A stretch of 64,000 nt of DNA from DATBLE01 sp963719325 (GTDB lineage: Bacteria; Actinomycetota; Thermoleophilia; Gaiellales; Gaiellaceae). This document shows, piece after piece, positions 9,096-18,846 of the stretch. The notes under the pieces were generated by a model, which was given only the letters and a program-made list of their open reading frames with translations, was not told the DNA's origin and searched no databases. Position 1 is the first letter of the stretch. Every line of letters begins with the position of its first letter. Where the stretch lies: NCBI GenBank assembly GCA_963719325.1, contig CAVRBW010000014.1:62001-126000 (forward strand), in the 5' to 3' direction. A program made the translations under genes and the position numbers.

Positions 9096-10460
9096 TTACG
9101 ACGCAGGAGTCGACGTCTCGGCTTCCGCCGGTCGGCCGTTGCCCTCGGCGAGCCGCGCCTCCTCGAGCATCTCCGGGATGTGCGCGAGCCTGGGATCGAC
9201 GTACCCGACGCCGTCCATGCGGACGAGCGGAGTCGGCGGCCGGCCGTGCCGGGCGACGAGCTCGGTCCTCGTCAGTGGAGCGGCGCGCTCTTCCCGGGCC
9301 CAGACCGGCTTGCCGTCCGGTCCGCGGAAGTGGGGGATCACCTGCTCCGAGATGATCTCCATGTTCTTCAGTGCCATCCACTTCGGCATCGTCCCGACCT
9401 CGCAGCTGAAGACGAGCCGGCCCGCGCCGAGCTCGTCGGTCAGCTCCTCGAGCGACTCGATCACCGTCTCGGGCGAGCCGACGACGACCCACTTCTCCTC
9501 GATCAGATGGTCCCACGTCATCTCCCACATGTTCACGGCGCCGTGGGAGCCGCTCTTCAGCACGTGCTCGAGCGAGCGCTTCGACATGTAGCCGGGCGGG
9601 GTCAAGTGGTAGACGGGGGTCTTCAGGCCGTTCCGGAAGTACCACATGATGTGCGGCTCGGCCTCACGCCGTGCCTGCTTGTCGGTTTCGGCGACGTACA
9701 CCTGAACCGTGGCGGCGATCTGCTTCGGATCGGCCTTGTACCCGAACTTGTCGGCTGCCTCGTAGTAGCCCTTCGCCGCCTTCGCCAACGCGGCGCGAGG
9801 CGAGAAGACCTGCATGAACGTGTACCTGTTCTTCGCGGCTGCCTCGATCGTCTCGAGCGACGCAGCCCCCGGGAGCCAGACCGGCGGGTGGGGCTGCTGG
9901 AGCGGCCTCGGCCATGTGTTCACGTACGGGATGTGGAAGTGCTTGCCCTGCCACTCGAACGGTCCCGGCTCGGTCCACGCCTTGATGATCACGTCGTGCG
10001 CTTCCCAGAAACGCTCGCGCGCGGTGACCGGGTTGATCCCGTACGAGTGGTACTCCATTCCGGTGCCGAGGACGAAGCCGGAGATGATCCGGCCGCCGGA
10101 CATGACGTCCAGCATCGCGATGTCCTCCGCGGTCCGCAGGGGAGTGAGGTGCGCGTTGAGGATGTTCCCCATCACGCCGATCCGGATCCGGTCGGTGTGC
10201 GCGGCGATCCACGCAGCCGGGAGGTTCGGGTTCGGCATGCTCCCGTAGGCGGTCTGGTGGTGCTCGTTCGTGAGGATGCCGTCGAAGCCGAACTTCTCGG
10301 CGGCGATGTTGATCTCGAGGTACTCCTCGTAGAGCCTGTGGCCGATCTGCGGGTCGTAGTAGCTGTTCGGGAGCACGACCCAGCTCGACTCGATCTCCTC
10401 ACCGGGCGGGATGAACGGGTACGGCATGAAGTTGATCGCGTAGAACTCGAGCTCTCTCAT
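9096..10460 (-). CDS. LLM class flavin-dependent oxidoreductase (bacterial luciferase-like)
   Basis: F420- or FMN-dependent TIM-barrel monooxygenase/dehydrogenase of 454 residues. Family features seen: FGFDGILTNEHH, RIRIGVMGNILNAHLTPLR, DVMSGGRIISGFVLGTG and VWLPGAASLETI. It is longer than many LLM proteins, with a C-terminal tail of about 60 residues rich in charged residues. ATG 10460 overlaps the upstream hydrolase stop as ATGA, so the pair is one operon. The hydrolase/LLM pairing suggests breakdown of an ester-, lactone- or ketone-type compound, but no substrate can be assigned. Confidence 0.87.
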   Translation of the reverse strand: MRELEFYAINFMPYPFIPPGEEIESSWVVLPNSYYDPQIGHRLYEEYLEINIAAEKFGFDGILTNEHHQTAYGSMPNPNLPAAWIAAHTDRIRIGVMGNILNAHLTPLRTAEDIAMLDVMSGGRIISGFVLGTGMEYHSYGINPVTARERFWEAHDVIIKAWTEPGPFEWQGKHFHIPYVNTWPRPLQQPHPPVWLPGAASLETIEAAAKNRYTFMQVFSPRAALAKAAKGYYEAADKFGYKADPKQIAATVQVYVAETDKQARREAEPHIMWYFRNGLKTPVYHLTPPGYMSKRSLEHVLKSGSHGAVNMWEMTWDHLIEEKWVVVGSPETVIESLEELTDELGAGRLVFSCEVGTMPKWMALKNMEIISEQVIPHFRGPDGKPVWAREERAAPLTRTELVARHGRPPTPLVRMDGVGYVDPRLAHIPEMLEEARLAEGNGRPAEAETSTPAS

Positions 10461-11290
10461 CCTTCGACCTCCTGGATGAAGCCGAGGATCGTCTCGGCCG
10501 TCCGGTCGGGCTCCTGGATCATCAGGAGATGGCCGGTGGGATTGTCCTTGCCGCTCACCTTCTCCAGCCGTGCGTTCGGGAGGAGCTCGGCCCAGCGCAT
10601 GGCGTGAGCGTTGGGGACGACGCGGTCTTCGTCGGGCTCGATCACGAGCGCGGGTAGCGCGATCCGGGGCACCCGCCGGTCGAGCCGGTAGTCGTAGCGG
10701 GGATTCCAGATCAGCTTGGCGACCGTCGAGAACTCGCCGTACCCTCGGATCGCCGCGTCGATGTCTTCCGGGTCGGGCAGGTAGTCCAGGTAGTCCATCA
10801 CCCGGCCGTTGAACAGGATGTCGCCGATCTGCTCCGGCGGCATCCGCAGGAAGTCGGTCATCGGCGCCTCGGGGACCCGCAGCCCGGCCGGGGAGATCAG
10901 GGTGAGGCTCTTGAATCGGTGCCGGTGGAAGATCGCAAGGTTCGCCGCGATCCAGCCGCCGAGGCTGAAGCCGATCAGGTGCACGCGGTCGAGCTCGAGC
11001 GCGTCGAGCACGTCGCGGTAGTGCAGGACGAGATCGTCGAAGCCCTCGAGCCAGTCGGGCATCGGCGTGTCGCCGAAGCCCGGGTGCTCGGGTGCGATCA
11101 GGTCGAGCCCCGCCGAGAGGTGTTCGTAGACAGGCAACCACATCCGGGTCATGCCCGCGCCGTGGAGGAAGAGCGTGGTTGGTCCGGATCCCTTGCGACG
11201 GTAGGCAACCTGGAGCCCCTCGACCTCGATCGTCTCAGGCTCGGTGTAATGGGGCGACCACGGAACAGTCGCCGTCGTCTGTTCAGCCAT
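10457..11290 (-). CDS. Alpha/beta hydrolase
   Basis: Serine hydrolase of 277 residues. It has the HGAGMTRMW oxyanion segment, the nucleophile elbow GFSLGG, an acid in IEPDEDRVVP and the catalytic-histidine region TGHLLMIQEP near the C-terminus. These enzymes cleave esters, lactones, epoxides or C-C bonds. It is followed without a gap by the LLM oxidoreductase gene (ATGA overlap). The 143 bp between it and the divergent LLM gene at 11434 must hold both promoters; no convincing box was found. Confidence 0.87.
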   Translation of the reverse strand: MAEQTTATVPWSPHYTEPETIEVEGLQVAYRRKGSGPTTLFLHGAGMTRMWLPVYEHLSAGLDLIAPEHPGFGDTPMPDWLEGFDDLVLHYRDVLDALELDRVHLIGFSLGGWIAANLAIFHRHRFKSLTLISPAGLRVPEAPMTDFLRMPPEQIGDILFNGRVMDYLDYLPDPEDIDAAIRGYGEFSTVAKLIWNPRYDYRLDRRVPRIALPALVIEPDEDRVVPNAHAMRWAELLPNARLEKVSGKDNPTGHLLMIQEPDRTAETILGFIQEVEG

Positions 11291-11433
11291 CCCAGCCCCC
11301 AGTGTCCGCTATTAGTGAACGGTGAGGGGACGATAAGCGCCCACCCGGAAGGCGTCAAGCCGACGGCTGTCCGCCAATTGAAGGGCGAGACGGCCTATGC
11401 TCCGCATGTTCAGCGACCGGGAGGGAGTTCACC

Positions 11434-12492
11434 GTGGCTACACCGACGTTCGGCATCTTCGACCACATCGAGGACATTCCCGGCACGCCGACGAAGCGGC
11501 TGTTCGAGGACCGGCTCGAGCTCATCAAGCAAGCCGACCAGGCGGGATTCGCAGGGTTCCACCTCGCCGAGCACCACGGCTCCGACCTGTGCCTGGCACC
11601 GAACCAGGAGGTGTTCATCGCGGCTGCCTCACAGGTGACGGAGACCATCCGGCTCGGGCCGATGGTGAAGCTCCTGCCCCTGCATCACCCGGTCCAGATC
11701 CTCGAGGACATGTGCGTCGTCGACCAGTTGACCGGCGGGCGGCTCGAGTTCGGCGTCGGACGCGGTGTCGCGCCGATCGAGCACTACTGGTTCGGCAGCA
11801 CCTGGCCCGAGTCGAGGGACCGCTTCACGGACATCCTCGGAATCATCTGCGACGCCCTGAAGACGGGCGAGATCTCGAGCGAGAACAGCGCGTACTTCGA
11901 CTTCCCGACGCTCCCGCTCGCGACCAAGCCGCTCCAGGATCCGATCCCGTTCTGGTATCCCGGAACACCGACGGTCGCCGGGCGCCATGGGATGAACTTG
12001 ATGTGGCCCGGCCCGATCGACCAGGCGTCGTACGAGACCTACGTCGAGACCTGGCACGAGCACAAGGGCGACACGATCCGGATGGACGGCCCGAACTCGG
12101 AGCCGCGGGTGGGCTGCACGATGGTGCTGGCGATCGCGCCGACCGAGAACGAGGCGCTCGACATCGCCCGGCGCGGCATGACCGGCCTCCTGCGGCGCGC
12201 TCACAACGTGCATAAGCACGACCATCTCGTGCTGCCCGAGGACGAATGCGAGAAGGCACTCGGCCCGCTGAACAAGATCATGTCCCACATGGAGGATGCG
12301 ATCAACGCAGGAGCGGGCACCGTCGACCAGATCGCGGAGCGCTTTGCCGGCATCCTGGAGCCGGGCCTGACCGACTACATCGTCCTCCAGCTCCCCACCG
12401 GCGACATGACGCTCGACGAGGCGAAGCGCACCATGGATCTGTTCATCACCGAGGTGAAGCCGCGGCTCGAGAGCTCGGCGCTCGTGGCCTGA
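11434..12492 (+). CDS. LLM class flavin-dependent oxidoreductase
   Basis: Second luciferase-like TIM-barrel flavoenzyme, 352 residues, divergent from the hydrolase/LLM pair. Motifs seen: GFAGFHLAEHHGSDLC, IRLGPMVKLLPLHHPVQILED, DQLTGGRLEFGVGRG, PFWYPGTP. Start GTG 11434 has GGGAGGGAG 6 nt before it. Together the three genes look like one catabolic locus with two different flavin monooxygenases. A GC-only inverted repeat (GCGCGC arms, about 12503-12521) lies just past the stop and may serve as its terminator. Confidence 0.87.
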   Translation: MATPTFGIFDHIEDIPGTPTKRLFEDRLELIKQADQAGFAGFHLAEHHGSDLCLAPNQEVFIAAASQVTETIRLGPMVKLLPLHHPVQILEDMCVVDQLTGGRLEFGVGRGVAPIEHYWFGSTWPESRDRFTDILGIICDALKTGEISSENSAYFDFPTLPLATKPLQDPIPFWYPGTPTVAGRHGMNLMWPGPIDQASYETYVETWHEHKGDTIRMDGPNSEPRVGCTMVLAIAPTENEALDIARRGMTGLLRRAHNVHKHDHLVLPEDECEKALGPLNKIMSHMEDAINAGAGTVDQIAERFAGILEPGLTDYIVLQLPTGDMTLDEAKRTMDLFITEVKPRLESSALVA

Positions 12493-12631
12493 GGGTTCGG
12501 GTGCGCGCTTGCGCTGCGCGCGACTACTGACGGCTCCATCAGCGCAGCCACGGATGCCGCGTCGGTCGACATCGCGAACGATTGGGGCGTTCGGTTGTCG
12601 CGCGCGAATGCCCTGCGAAGGGAGCGATGGC

Positions 12632-13489
12632 GTGAAGGAGATGCTTTTTGTCGGCCGGGGCGGCCAAGGGGTCGTGCTCGCGTCGCAGCTCCTGGCCGAC
12701 ACGTTCGCTCGCGCCGGCTACTGGGCACAGAGCTTTCCCGAGTTCACGGCCGAGAGGCGCGGCGCGCCGATCTCCGCGTTCTTGCGCTGGGACGAAGGCT
12801 CGCCCATTCACCGCCGGTACAGAATCCGCGATTGCGACGTCCTGGTCGTCGTTTCCTCGTCCCCGCCGCCGCCGGAGCTCATCGAGTCCGTCAAGCCCGG
12901 CGGATTGATCGTCCTGAATCGCGAGACACGCTTCCAGCACACCGGCCCGTTCAGGATCGCTCGTGTTCCGGCCTCGCGGATCGCCCGACGCAACGACGTC
13001 CTTTCCTCGGAGGGCCGGCCGATGGGCAACGTGGCCGTGCTCGGAGCGTGCGTGAAGCTCCTTCTTCCGCAAGGGCTCGCCTTCCTGGAAGAGTCGATCG
13101 CCTCCCGCATGGGCGCACTCGCCGAGCTGAACATCACCGCGGCCAGAGAGGGCTACGCGCGCTGCACGGTCCAGCGAGCCCACGCAGGCGACCTGCCGGT
13201 CGAGCCGGCGGTCAGCCGGGTCGAGGCGCCACTGCACGGCCCGACCGTCTTTGCAGTGAGCACCACGAACTCGCTTCGCAATCACACCGGTTCGTGGTCG
13301 CTGGATCGCCCGGTGCTGACCGAGAAGTGCACGGCTTGCGGGGTGTGCGCGCTCTTCTGTCCGGAAGGCGTGATCACGCGGGCCGACGGCCTCATGTCCG
13401 TCGACTACCTCTACTGCAAGGGGTGCGGCATCTGCGAGGTCGTGTGTCCCGTCCGGAACGCGATCACGATGGAAGCGGTGAAAGCATGA
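12632..13489 (+). CDS. 2-oxoacid:ferredoxin oxidoreductase, gamma-delta fusion subunit
   Basis: The 285-residue protein joins two subunits that are often separate. Residues about 1-185 are the gamma domain (FVGRGGQGVVLASQLLA, PEFTAERRGAPISAF, GRPMGNVAVLGA); residues about 215-285 are a delta-type ferredoxin with two 4Fe-4S motifs, CTACGVCALFCP and CKGCGICEVVCP. The enzyme oxidatively decarboxylates a 2-oxo acid to an acyl-CoA and passes electrons to ferredoxin, or runs in reverse. GTG 12632 is chosen for GGGAG 8 nt upstream and the conserved start of the gamma domain. The alpha gene overlaps by ATGA. The substrate (pyruvate or branched 2-oxo acid) cannot be read from this part. Confidence 0.9.
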   Translation: MKEMLFVGRGGQGVVLASQLLADTFARAGYWAQSFPEFTAERRGAPISAFLRWDEGSPIHRRYRIRDCDVLVVVSSSPPPPELIESVKPGGLIVLNRETRFQHTGPFRIARVPASRIARRNDVLSSEGRPMGNVAVLGACVKLLLPQGLAFLEESIASRMGALAELNITAAREGYARCTVQRAHAGDLPVEPAVSRVEAPLHGPTVFAVSTTNSLRNHTGSWSLDRPVLTEKCTACGVCALFCPEGVITRADGLMSVDYLYCKGCGICEVVCPVRNAITMEAVKA

Positions 13490-14655
13490 GCCTGACACTT
13501 CCGCGCGGGCGGGTTCTGCTGACCGCCAACGAAGCCGCGGCATGTGCGGTGGTCCTCGCCCGCGTTCGCGCGATCGGCTGTTACCCGATCACGCCGCAGA
13601 CGCTGATCGTGGAGCGCCTCGCGGATCTGGTGGCGGGGCGAGACGACGTGGAGTTCGCCAATCTCGAAAGCGAGCACGCGATGTTCGGCTACGTCGTCGG
13701 TGCGTCGCGAACCGGCGTTCGGACCTTCACCGCCACGTCGTCGCAAGGGTTGCTGTACGCGCACGAGCAGCTCCATCGAGCGTCGCGGGAGCGTCTGCCG
13801 CTCGTCATCGTCAACGTCAACCGCGCGGTCTTCGCTCCGTGGAGCATCGAGCCCGATCTCTCGGACAGCATGAGCCAGAGGGACACCGGCTGGATCCAGC
13901 TGTACTGCTCCTCGGCGCAGGAGGTCCTCGACAGCGTGCTCTGCGCGTACCGGATCGCCGAGACGGTGCTGCTGCCCGTGATGGTCTGCGCCGAGGGCTT
14001 CCTGCTCTCGCACACGTCGGAGGTTCTCGACATTCCGGATCAGGATGCGGTCGACGCGTTCCTTCCGGAGTTCTCGCCATCGGATCAGTGGCTGCTCGAT
14101 CCCCGCACGCCCCGCGCGTTCTCCTCGATGCCGGAGCCGAAGGACTACGACGCGTTCCAGCGCAACGTCTTCGACGCGATGAACGAGGCCAGAGACGTCA
14201 TCGGCGACGTCGCGTCGGAGTTCGCCTCGCATTTCGGGCGCCCGAAGACCGGTGCGCTGGAGCTGTGCGGAAATCCGGACGCAGACGCGGCTCTCGTCAC
14301 GATCGGAACGATCGGAGACTCGGCTCGGGAGCTTCTCGACGACGACGAGAACCTCCTGATCGTGCGAGTGCATGCCTTCAGGCCGTTCCCCTCCGCAGAG
14401 CTGTCCGAAGCCCTCTCGAAGGCTTCGTACGTCTCCGTCATCGACCGCGCATCTGCGTTTGGCTCGTTCGGCCCGCTGGGTAACGACGTGAGATCGCTCG
14501 AGCTCCCGCATGCAAGAGTCGCCACCGACTTCATCTGCGGGATCGGCGGGACCGAAGTAACCCCCAGCACCCTGCGCTGGGCGTTGAGCGCGACGCGATC
14601 GGGCGCTGCGGAGAGCGCCGGTCTGGCGCCGGTCTATGTTCCCGAGGGGGTTTGA
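13486..14655 (+). CDS. 2-oxoacid:ferredoxin oxidoreductase, alpha subunit
   Basis: 389-residue alpha subunit carrying the pyrimidine-side TPP domain I and the transketolase-C-like domain. Features: GNEAAA-like LLTANEAAACAVVLARV, CYPITPQT (the conserved YPITPSTP-type motif), NLESEHAMFGYVVGASRTG, ATSSQGLLYAHE and VIDRASAFGSFGPL. ATG 13486 overlaps the gamma-delta stop. The beta gene follows 2 bp after the stop, so the three genes form one transcription unit. Subunit order gamma-delta/alpha/beta resembles four-subunit pyruvate or 2-ketoisovalerate oxidoreductases. Confidence 0.9.
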   Translation: MSLTLPRGRVLLTANEAAACAVVLARVRAIGCYPITPQTLIVERLADLVAGRDDVEFANLESEHAMFGYVVGASRTGVRTFTATSSQGLLYAHEQLHRASRERLPLVIVNVNRAVFAPWSIEPDLSDSMSQRDTGWIQLYCSSAQEVLDSVLCAYRIAETVLLPVMVCAEGFLLSHTSEVLDIPDQDAVDAFLPEFSPSDQWLLDPRTPRAFSSMPEPKDYDAFQRNVFDAMNEARDVIGDVASEFASHFGRPKTGALELCGNPDADAALVTIGTIGDSARELLDDDENLLIVRVHAFRPFPSAELSEALSKASYVSVIDRASAFGSFGPLGNDVRSLELPHARVATDFICGIGGTEVTPSTLRWALSATRSGAAESAGLAPVYVPEGV

Positions 14656-14657
14656 AG

Positions 14658-15594
14658 ATGGCTGCGTGGCTCGAGGAGATCGTTTCCGAGGGCAAGCTCC
14701 TCCTCCCAGGCCATAGCGCCTGCGCGGGCTGCGGACCTGCAATCACGATTCGCCACCTGCTCGGAGGTCTTGCCGCGGCTACGCCCGACTCGAAGATCGT
14801 CTTGGTCATACCGGCGTCGTGCTGGACGATCATCGCCGGGATCTGGCCGGTGAATGCGCTGGGGGTCTCGGTCTACCTGACTCCCTTTGCCTCGGCCGCC
14901 TCGGAGGCATCCGGGATCAAGGCCGGGTTGCGGCTCCGTGGTCTCGGTGACACGCAGGTGGTCGTCTGGGGCGGAGACGGATCGACCTGCGACATCGGCT
15001 TCTCCGGTGTCTCCGCCGCCGCGGAGCGGAACGAAGACATCATCTACGTCCTCAACGACAACGAGGCGTACATGAACACCGGCGTGCAGAAGTCGGGCGC
15101 CACCCCGGAAGGCGCCTGGACCACGACGACGCCGACGAGCTCTCCGCGGACGGGACAGAAGAAGGACATCGCCCGGATCATGGCGGCTCACGGTATTCCC
15201 TACGTTGCGACCCTTGCCCTGGGCTCGGTGCCGATGCTGCGAGACTTCCGGGCGAAAGTGGCCAGAGCGGCCGAGGTTCAGGGGCTCCGGTTCCTGCACA
15301 TCCTCGGTCCCTGCCCTCCGGGTTGGAGATACCCGACGGCCCAGTCGACCGAGCTGGCGCGTTTGGCCGTCGAGTCCCGGTACTTCCCGCTCTTCGCCTG
15401 CGACGACGGAGAATGGAAGATCACCGTCCGGCCGAAGAACACGCTGCCGGTGAGCGAATTCCTCGGAGACGCAAGGGCGCTTCAGTCACCTTTCGCCTGC
15501 GGAGATCGATTCCATCCAGGCTCATGTCGACGAGCGCTGGGCCCTGCTCGCCGGCTTGGAGTCGAGGATGGATCCGGTGCCAGGCACCGGCTAG
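14658..15594 (+). pseudogene. 2-oxoacid:ferredoxin oxidoreductase, beta subunit (single frameshift near the C-terminus)
   Basis: TPP- and 4Fe-4S-binding beta subunit. Intact to about residue 268: GHSACAGCGPAITIRHLL (cluster cysteines), the TPP motif GGDGSTCDIGFSG then NDNEAYMNTGVQKSG, and GPCPPGW. Near 15463-15470, after VSEFLG, the natural continuation moves to another frame, TQGRFSHLSPAEIDSIQAH then RWALLAGLESRMDPVPGTG, ending at TAG 15594. The uncorrected frame continues to 15815 as low-complexity Arg/Pro-rich sequence across the neighbouring convergent gene. The corrected end shares CTAG with the stop of that convergent gene, supporting one missing base. This could be a sequencing error; the enzyme is otherwise complete. 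Confidence 0.85.
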
Positions 15595-16214
15595 CGGTCG
15601 GCGGGGCATCCGCCGGCGTCGGCCGTTGCGCCGATCCCGCCCCTACCCGCGATCACGACGCCGGCTCGCCATCCCGGCGCCCGGCCGCCCGCCGGCGGGT
15701 GGATCGACTCGACAGGGAGGCCGCAGCGGGCGATCAGCCACGAGATCACCGAATTGGAGTTCCACATCTCGCCGGCGTGCAGCTCGTCGCGGCCCCACAC
15801 GGGCGTCGGCACTGACGGCACCAGATCGAGGGCGCGCCGCGCCACCGCTGCGTCGGTCGTCAGCCGTCGCGGGCTTTCGACCGCCTCGGCGAGGTCGGGA
15901 ATCACTCCGTCACGCCAGCGGCGAAGCTCGTAGCGGAAGACGCGGAATCGACTTGCCCAGCGGCTCCCGACTGCTCCCTCGGAGACGACGCCACGCTCCG
16001 AGCCTTCGCCGTCTCGGACAGGTGTCTGCTCGATCACGAAGCGTCCCTCCGGAACGCGTACGACGAGTGCCGAGTGGTAGAGATCGCGGCGCGGGCGCCG
16101 CTCGAGACCGGCCACGACGGCTTCGAACATCCGTCCGTTCAGCCGTACGAACTTGCCGCCGGCTCCAAGCGGAAGCCAGTAGAGGTCGATGCTCGCGTCC
16201 GGGTCCTGACGCAC
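15591..16214 (-). CDS. Conserved hypothetical protein
   Basis: 207-residue soluble-looking protein starting at GTG 16214, 9 bp after the ppc stop and so probably co-transcribed with it. Notable segments are DLYHSALVVRVPEGRFVIEQTPV, RFRVFRYELRRW, PVWGRDELHAGEMWNSNSVISWLI and PPAGGRAPGWRAGV. The order of an early His in a beta-rich region and a later NSNS-W motif recalls permuted papain/LRAT-like folds, but the usual catalytic Cys is not seen and no function is claimed. It ends in CTAG shared with the beta-subunit gene. Confidence 0.6.
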   Translation of the reverse strand: MRQDPDASIDLYWLPLGAGGKFVRLNGRMFEAVVAGLERRPRRDLYHSALVVRVPEGRFVIEQTPVRDGEGSERGVVSEGAVGSRWASRFRVFRYELRRWRDGVIPDLAEAVESPRRLTTDAAVARRALDLVPSVPTPVWGRDELHAGEMWNSNSVISWLIARCGLPVESIHPPAGGRAPGWRAGVVIAGRGGIGATADAGGCPADR

Positions 16215-16223
16215 GAGAGTGAC

Positions 16224-18779
16224 CTAGCCCGTGTTCCTGAGTGCTGCGGCGATTCCGGCGATCGAGCGGAGCAGCGGCGCCCGGACCGGTTCTCGCTCGG
16301 TTTCGGAGGCCGCCGGGTCCCGGTAGCGTCGGAGGAGCTCGACCTGGATCGCGTTCATCGGGTCGACGTACGGGTTGCGTAGCTGAATCGACCGCTGGAC
16401 GACGGGCTGGCGGTCGAGCAAGGCCTCGGCCTCGACGATCGCGAGCACGGCCTCCACGGCTCGAGCGTGCTCGCGCGCGATGGTGGCGAACAGGCGCTCG
16501 GGCTCGGCTTCGGGCGGGACCAGCCCGAGGTACCCGCGGGCGATCTCGAGGCTCGACTTGGCGAGTGTCATCTCGAGGTTCTCGACCAGTGACCGGAAGA
16601 ACGCGAAGGAGCGGTACAGGCGCCGGAGCCGGCGGAGCCCGCCGGCCGTCTCGGTGCAGGAGCCGAGCGCGGTTCCGCAGCCGTACCAGGCGGGAAGCAG
16701 GCAGCGATTCTGCGTCCAGGCGAACACCCACGGGATGGCGCGAAGCGAGCGCAGGAGGTCGCGCCGCCCCGGCCGGCGCGCGGGCCGCGAGCCGATCTCG
16801 AACAGGGCGAGCTCCTCGATCGGCGTGAAAGCGCGGAAGAAGTCCGGGAACGCCGGGTCCTCCCAGACGAGCGCCCGGTAGGCGGAATGCGCCGCCTCTG
16901 ACAGCTCGGCGAGCGCCGCGTGGGCTCCGGCAGGCGGCGTCGCCTGCGTGACGTCCGGAAACGCGGACAGCAGCGTCGCCGCCAGCGCCGCCTCGAGGTT
17001 CCGGTAGGCGAGCCCCGGGAGGCCGTACTTGAACGAGATCGTCTCGCCCTGCTCCGTCACCTTCAGCCTGCCGGACGGGTGACCCGGTGGCTGCGCGAGG
17101 ATCGCCGCGTGGGTCGGGCCGCCCCCGCGGCCTGCACTTCCGCCGCGACCGTGGAAGATCGTCAGCTCGACACGCCGCCGTGCGGCCAGGGCCGAGAGCG
17201 ACTCCTGGGCTCGGAAGATCTCCCACTGGGCGGTCAGGTAGCCGCCGTCCTTCCCCGAGTCGGAGTAGCCGACCATCACCTCGAGCCGGCGCCCGCGCGA
17301 CTCGACGAGCTCTGCCACGCGCGGCTCGGCGAGGAGCTCGTCGACGATCGCCGGCGCAGCGCGGAGGTCGTCGATCGTCTCGAAGAGAGGCACGAGCGAG
17401 AGGCGGGCGCCCGCCTCGCGGGCGAGGTCGAGCGCGGCGAGCACGTCGGCGGCGCTGCGCGTCCCGGAGATCACCAGGGTGTCGACGGCCTGTTCGCCGT
17501 GTCGCTCCTGGGCCTGCGCGGCCGCAACGAAGGTGCGGCGTGTCTTCGCGGTCGGGCGTGCGAGCTCGGCGGCGTGGAGCCGGACGTCCAGCTTGGCGAT
17601 GTGGAATCCGAAGAGCTCTACGCGACGCCTGAGCGCTGCCAGCCGGCCGTTCGCGATCCGTGCTCCTCGGTTCGCCCGCAGGCTCCGGTCGAGTACGTCG
17701 AGGTCGGCGGCGAGCTCGCCCGGCACGTCGTAGCCGCCGGGCCGGCGCGCAATCGTCTCGCCGATCCGGTGCCAGACGAAGGAGAGCTTGCGACGGTACG
17801 GCTCGGTGTCGTTCGTGGTGCCGATCCGAGCGGCGTAGGCCTGCATCGCCGACTCGTCGCGCGACAGCGAGTCGCGGAGCTCTTCGGAGATGCCGACGAG
17901 CGTGCTGGCGAGGCCTGTGCTCGCCGCGAGCTCGCGGACCTCGGACCGGTAGCGCGTGAGCGCGAGCGTGCGAGCGCGGTCGAGCGCCTCCTCGATCGTC
18001 CGCGGGCCGGCGGCCGGGTTGCCGTCCTGGTCCCCGCCGATCCAGCTTCCGAAGCGCAGCGGCACGGGCGTGTCAGGCAACCTTCGCCGGAGGTCGCCGA
18101 CGAGCGCGGGCGCGACGTCGAGCAGGCTCCGCTCGAAGAACCAGAGGCCATGGCGGATCTCGTCGACCACGCGGGGGCGACGGGCCCGGACCTCATCCGT
18201 CTGCCAGAGCGCCGTCACCTCCTCCGCGAGCGAGGCCTCGACCGCGTCCCGTGCCGAGTGGGGCAGCGCCGGGTCGTCGAGCCGGTCGAGCAGCTCGTGG
18301 AGGCGGATCTGCGTGGCGAGCACCGTGCGTCGCGTCGCCTCGGTCGGGTGGGCGGTGAGGACGAGCTCGAGCGAGATCCTCCGCCCGGCGGCCGTGAGGC
18401 GTCGTCCGCTGACGCCCGCCCGCTCGAGCCGCGCGAAGGCATCGGCGAGAGATTCCCTCGGCGTTCGCTGCTCGTGCTCGTACTGACGCCGGCGGCGCAG
18501 GCGGTGGTGCTGCTCCGCCAGGTTGGCGAGCTGGAAGTAGAGGGCGAAGGCGCGGAGGACCTCAGCCTGCCGGTCGAGCGGCAAGGCGGCGACGGCGGAC
18601 GCGAGCCGTTCGCGCGCGGCTGCGGAGCCGGTCGAGCGTGCCCGCCGAGAGCGCTTCCGGATGTCTTCCTCGTCGGCGAGCAGGCTCTTCCCGCCCTGCT
18701 CGACCAGCACGCGGCCGAGGATGTCGCCGAGCAGGCGAACGTCTCGGCGCAGCGGCGCATCCGGACTGAGACCGCTCAT
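16224..18779 (-). CDS. ppc: Phosphoenolpyruvate carboxylase
   Basis: Anaplerotic enzyme fixing bicarbonate onto PEP to form oxaloacetate, the carbon skeleton for the aspartate family made nearby. The 851 residues are slightly short of the usual 880-930. Diagnostic motifs: VLTAHPTEATRRTVL (catalytic His), SWIGGDQDGNP, FHGRGGSAGRGGGPTHAAI (catalytic loop) and the C-terminal LRNTG. ATG 18779 fits homologs. A small hypothetical gene follows closely on the same strand. Confidence 0.95.
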   Translation of the reverse strand: MSGLSPDAPLRRDVRLLGDILGRVLVEQGGKSLLADEEDIRKRSRRARSTGSAAARERLASAVAALPLDRQAEVLRAFALYFQLANLAEQHHRLRRRRQYEHEQRTPRESLADAFARLERAGVSGRRLTAAGRRISLELVLTAHPTEATRRTVLATQIRLHELLDRLDDPALPHSARDAVEASLAEEVTALWQTDEVRARRPRVVDEIRHGLWFFERSLLDVAPALVGDLRRRLPDTPVPLRFGSWIGGDQDGNPAAGPRTIEEALDRARTLALTRYRSEVRELAASTGLASTLVGISEELRDSLSRDESAMQAYAARIGTTNDTEPYRRKLSFVWHRIGETIARRPGGYDVPGELAADLDVLDRSLRANRGARIANGRLAALRRRVELFGFHIAKLDVRLHAAELARPTAKTRRTFVAAAQAQERHGEQAVDTLVISGTRSAADVLAALDLAREAGARLSLVPLFETIDDLRAAPAIVDELLAEPRVAELVESRGRRLEVMVGYSDSGKDGGYLTAQWEIFRAQESLSALAARRRVELTIFHGRGGSAGRGGGPTHAAILAQPPGHPSGRLKVTEQGETISFKYGLPGLAYRNLEAALAATLLSAFPDVTQATPPAGAHAALAELSEAAHSAYRALVWEDPAFPDFFRAFTPIEELALFEIGSRPARRPGRRDLLRSLRAIPWVFAWTQNRCLLPAWYGCGTALGSCTETAGGLRRLRRLYRSFAFFRSLVENLEMTLAKSSLEIARGYLGLVPPEAEPERLFATIAREHARAVEAVLAIVEAEALLDRQPVVQRSIQLRNPYVDPMNAIQVELLRRYRDPAASETEREPVRAPLLRSIAGIAAALRNTG

Positions 18780-18846
18780 GGACGGTCAGGTCTACCAGTC
18801 AACGTCCGGCCCGCGGTGACTGGTTGGACGGATGTCGGGGACTGAT

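Noticed and set aside
15595..15815. Extended C-terminus of the beta subunit in the uncorrected frame
   Set aside because: Low-complexity sequence overlapping a convergent gene; the alternative frame gives the conserved ending.
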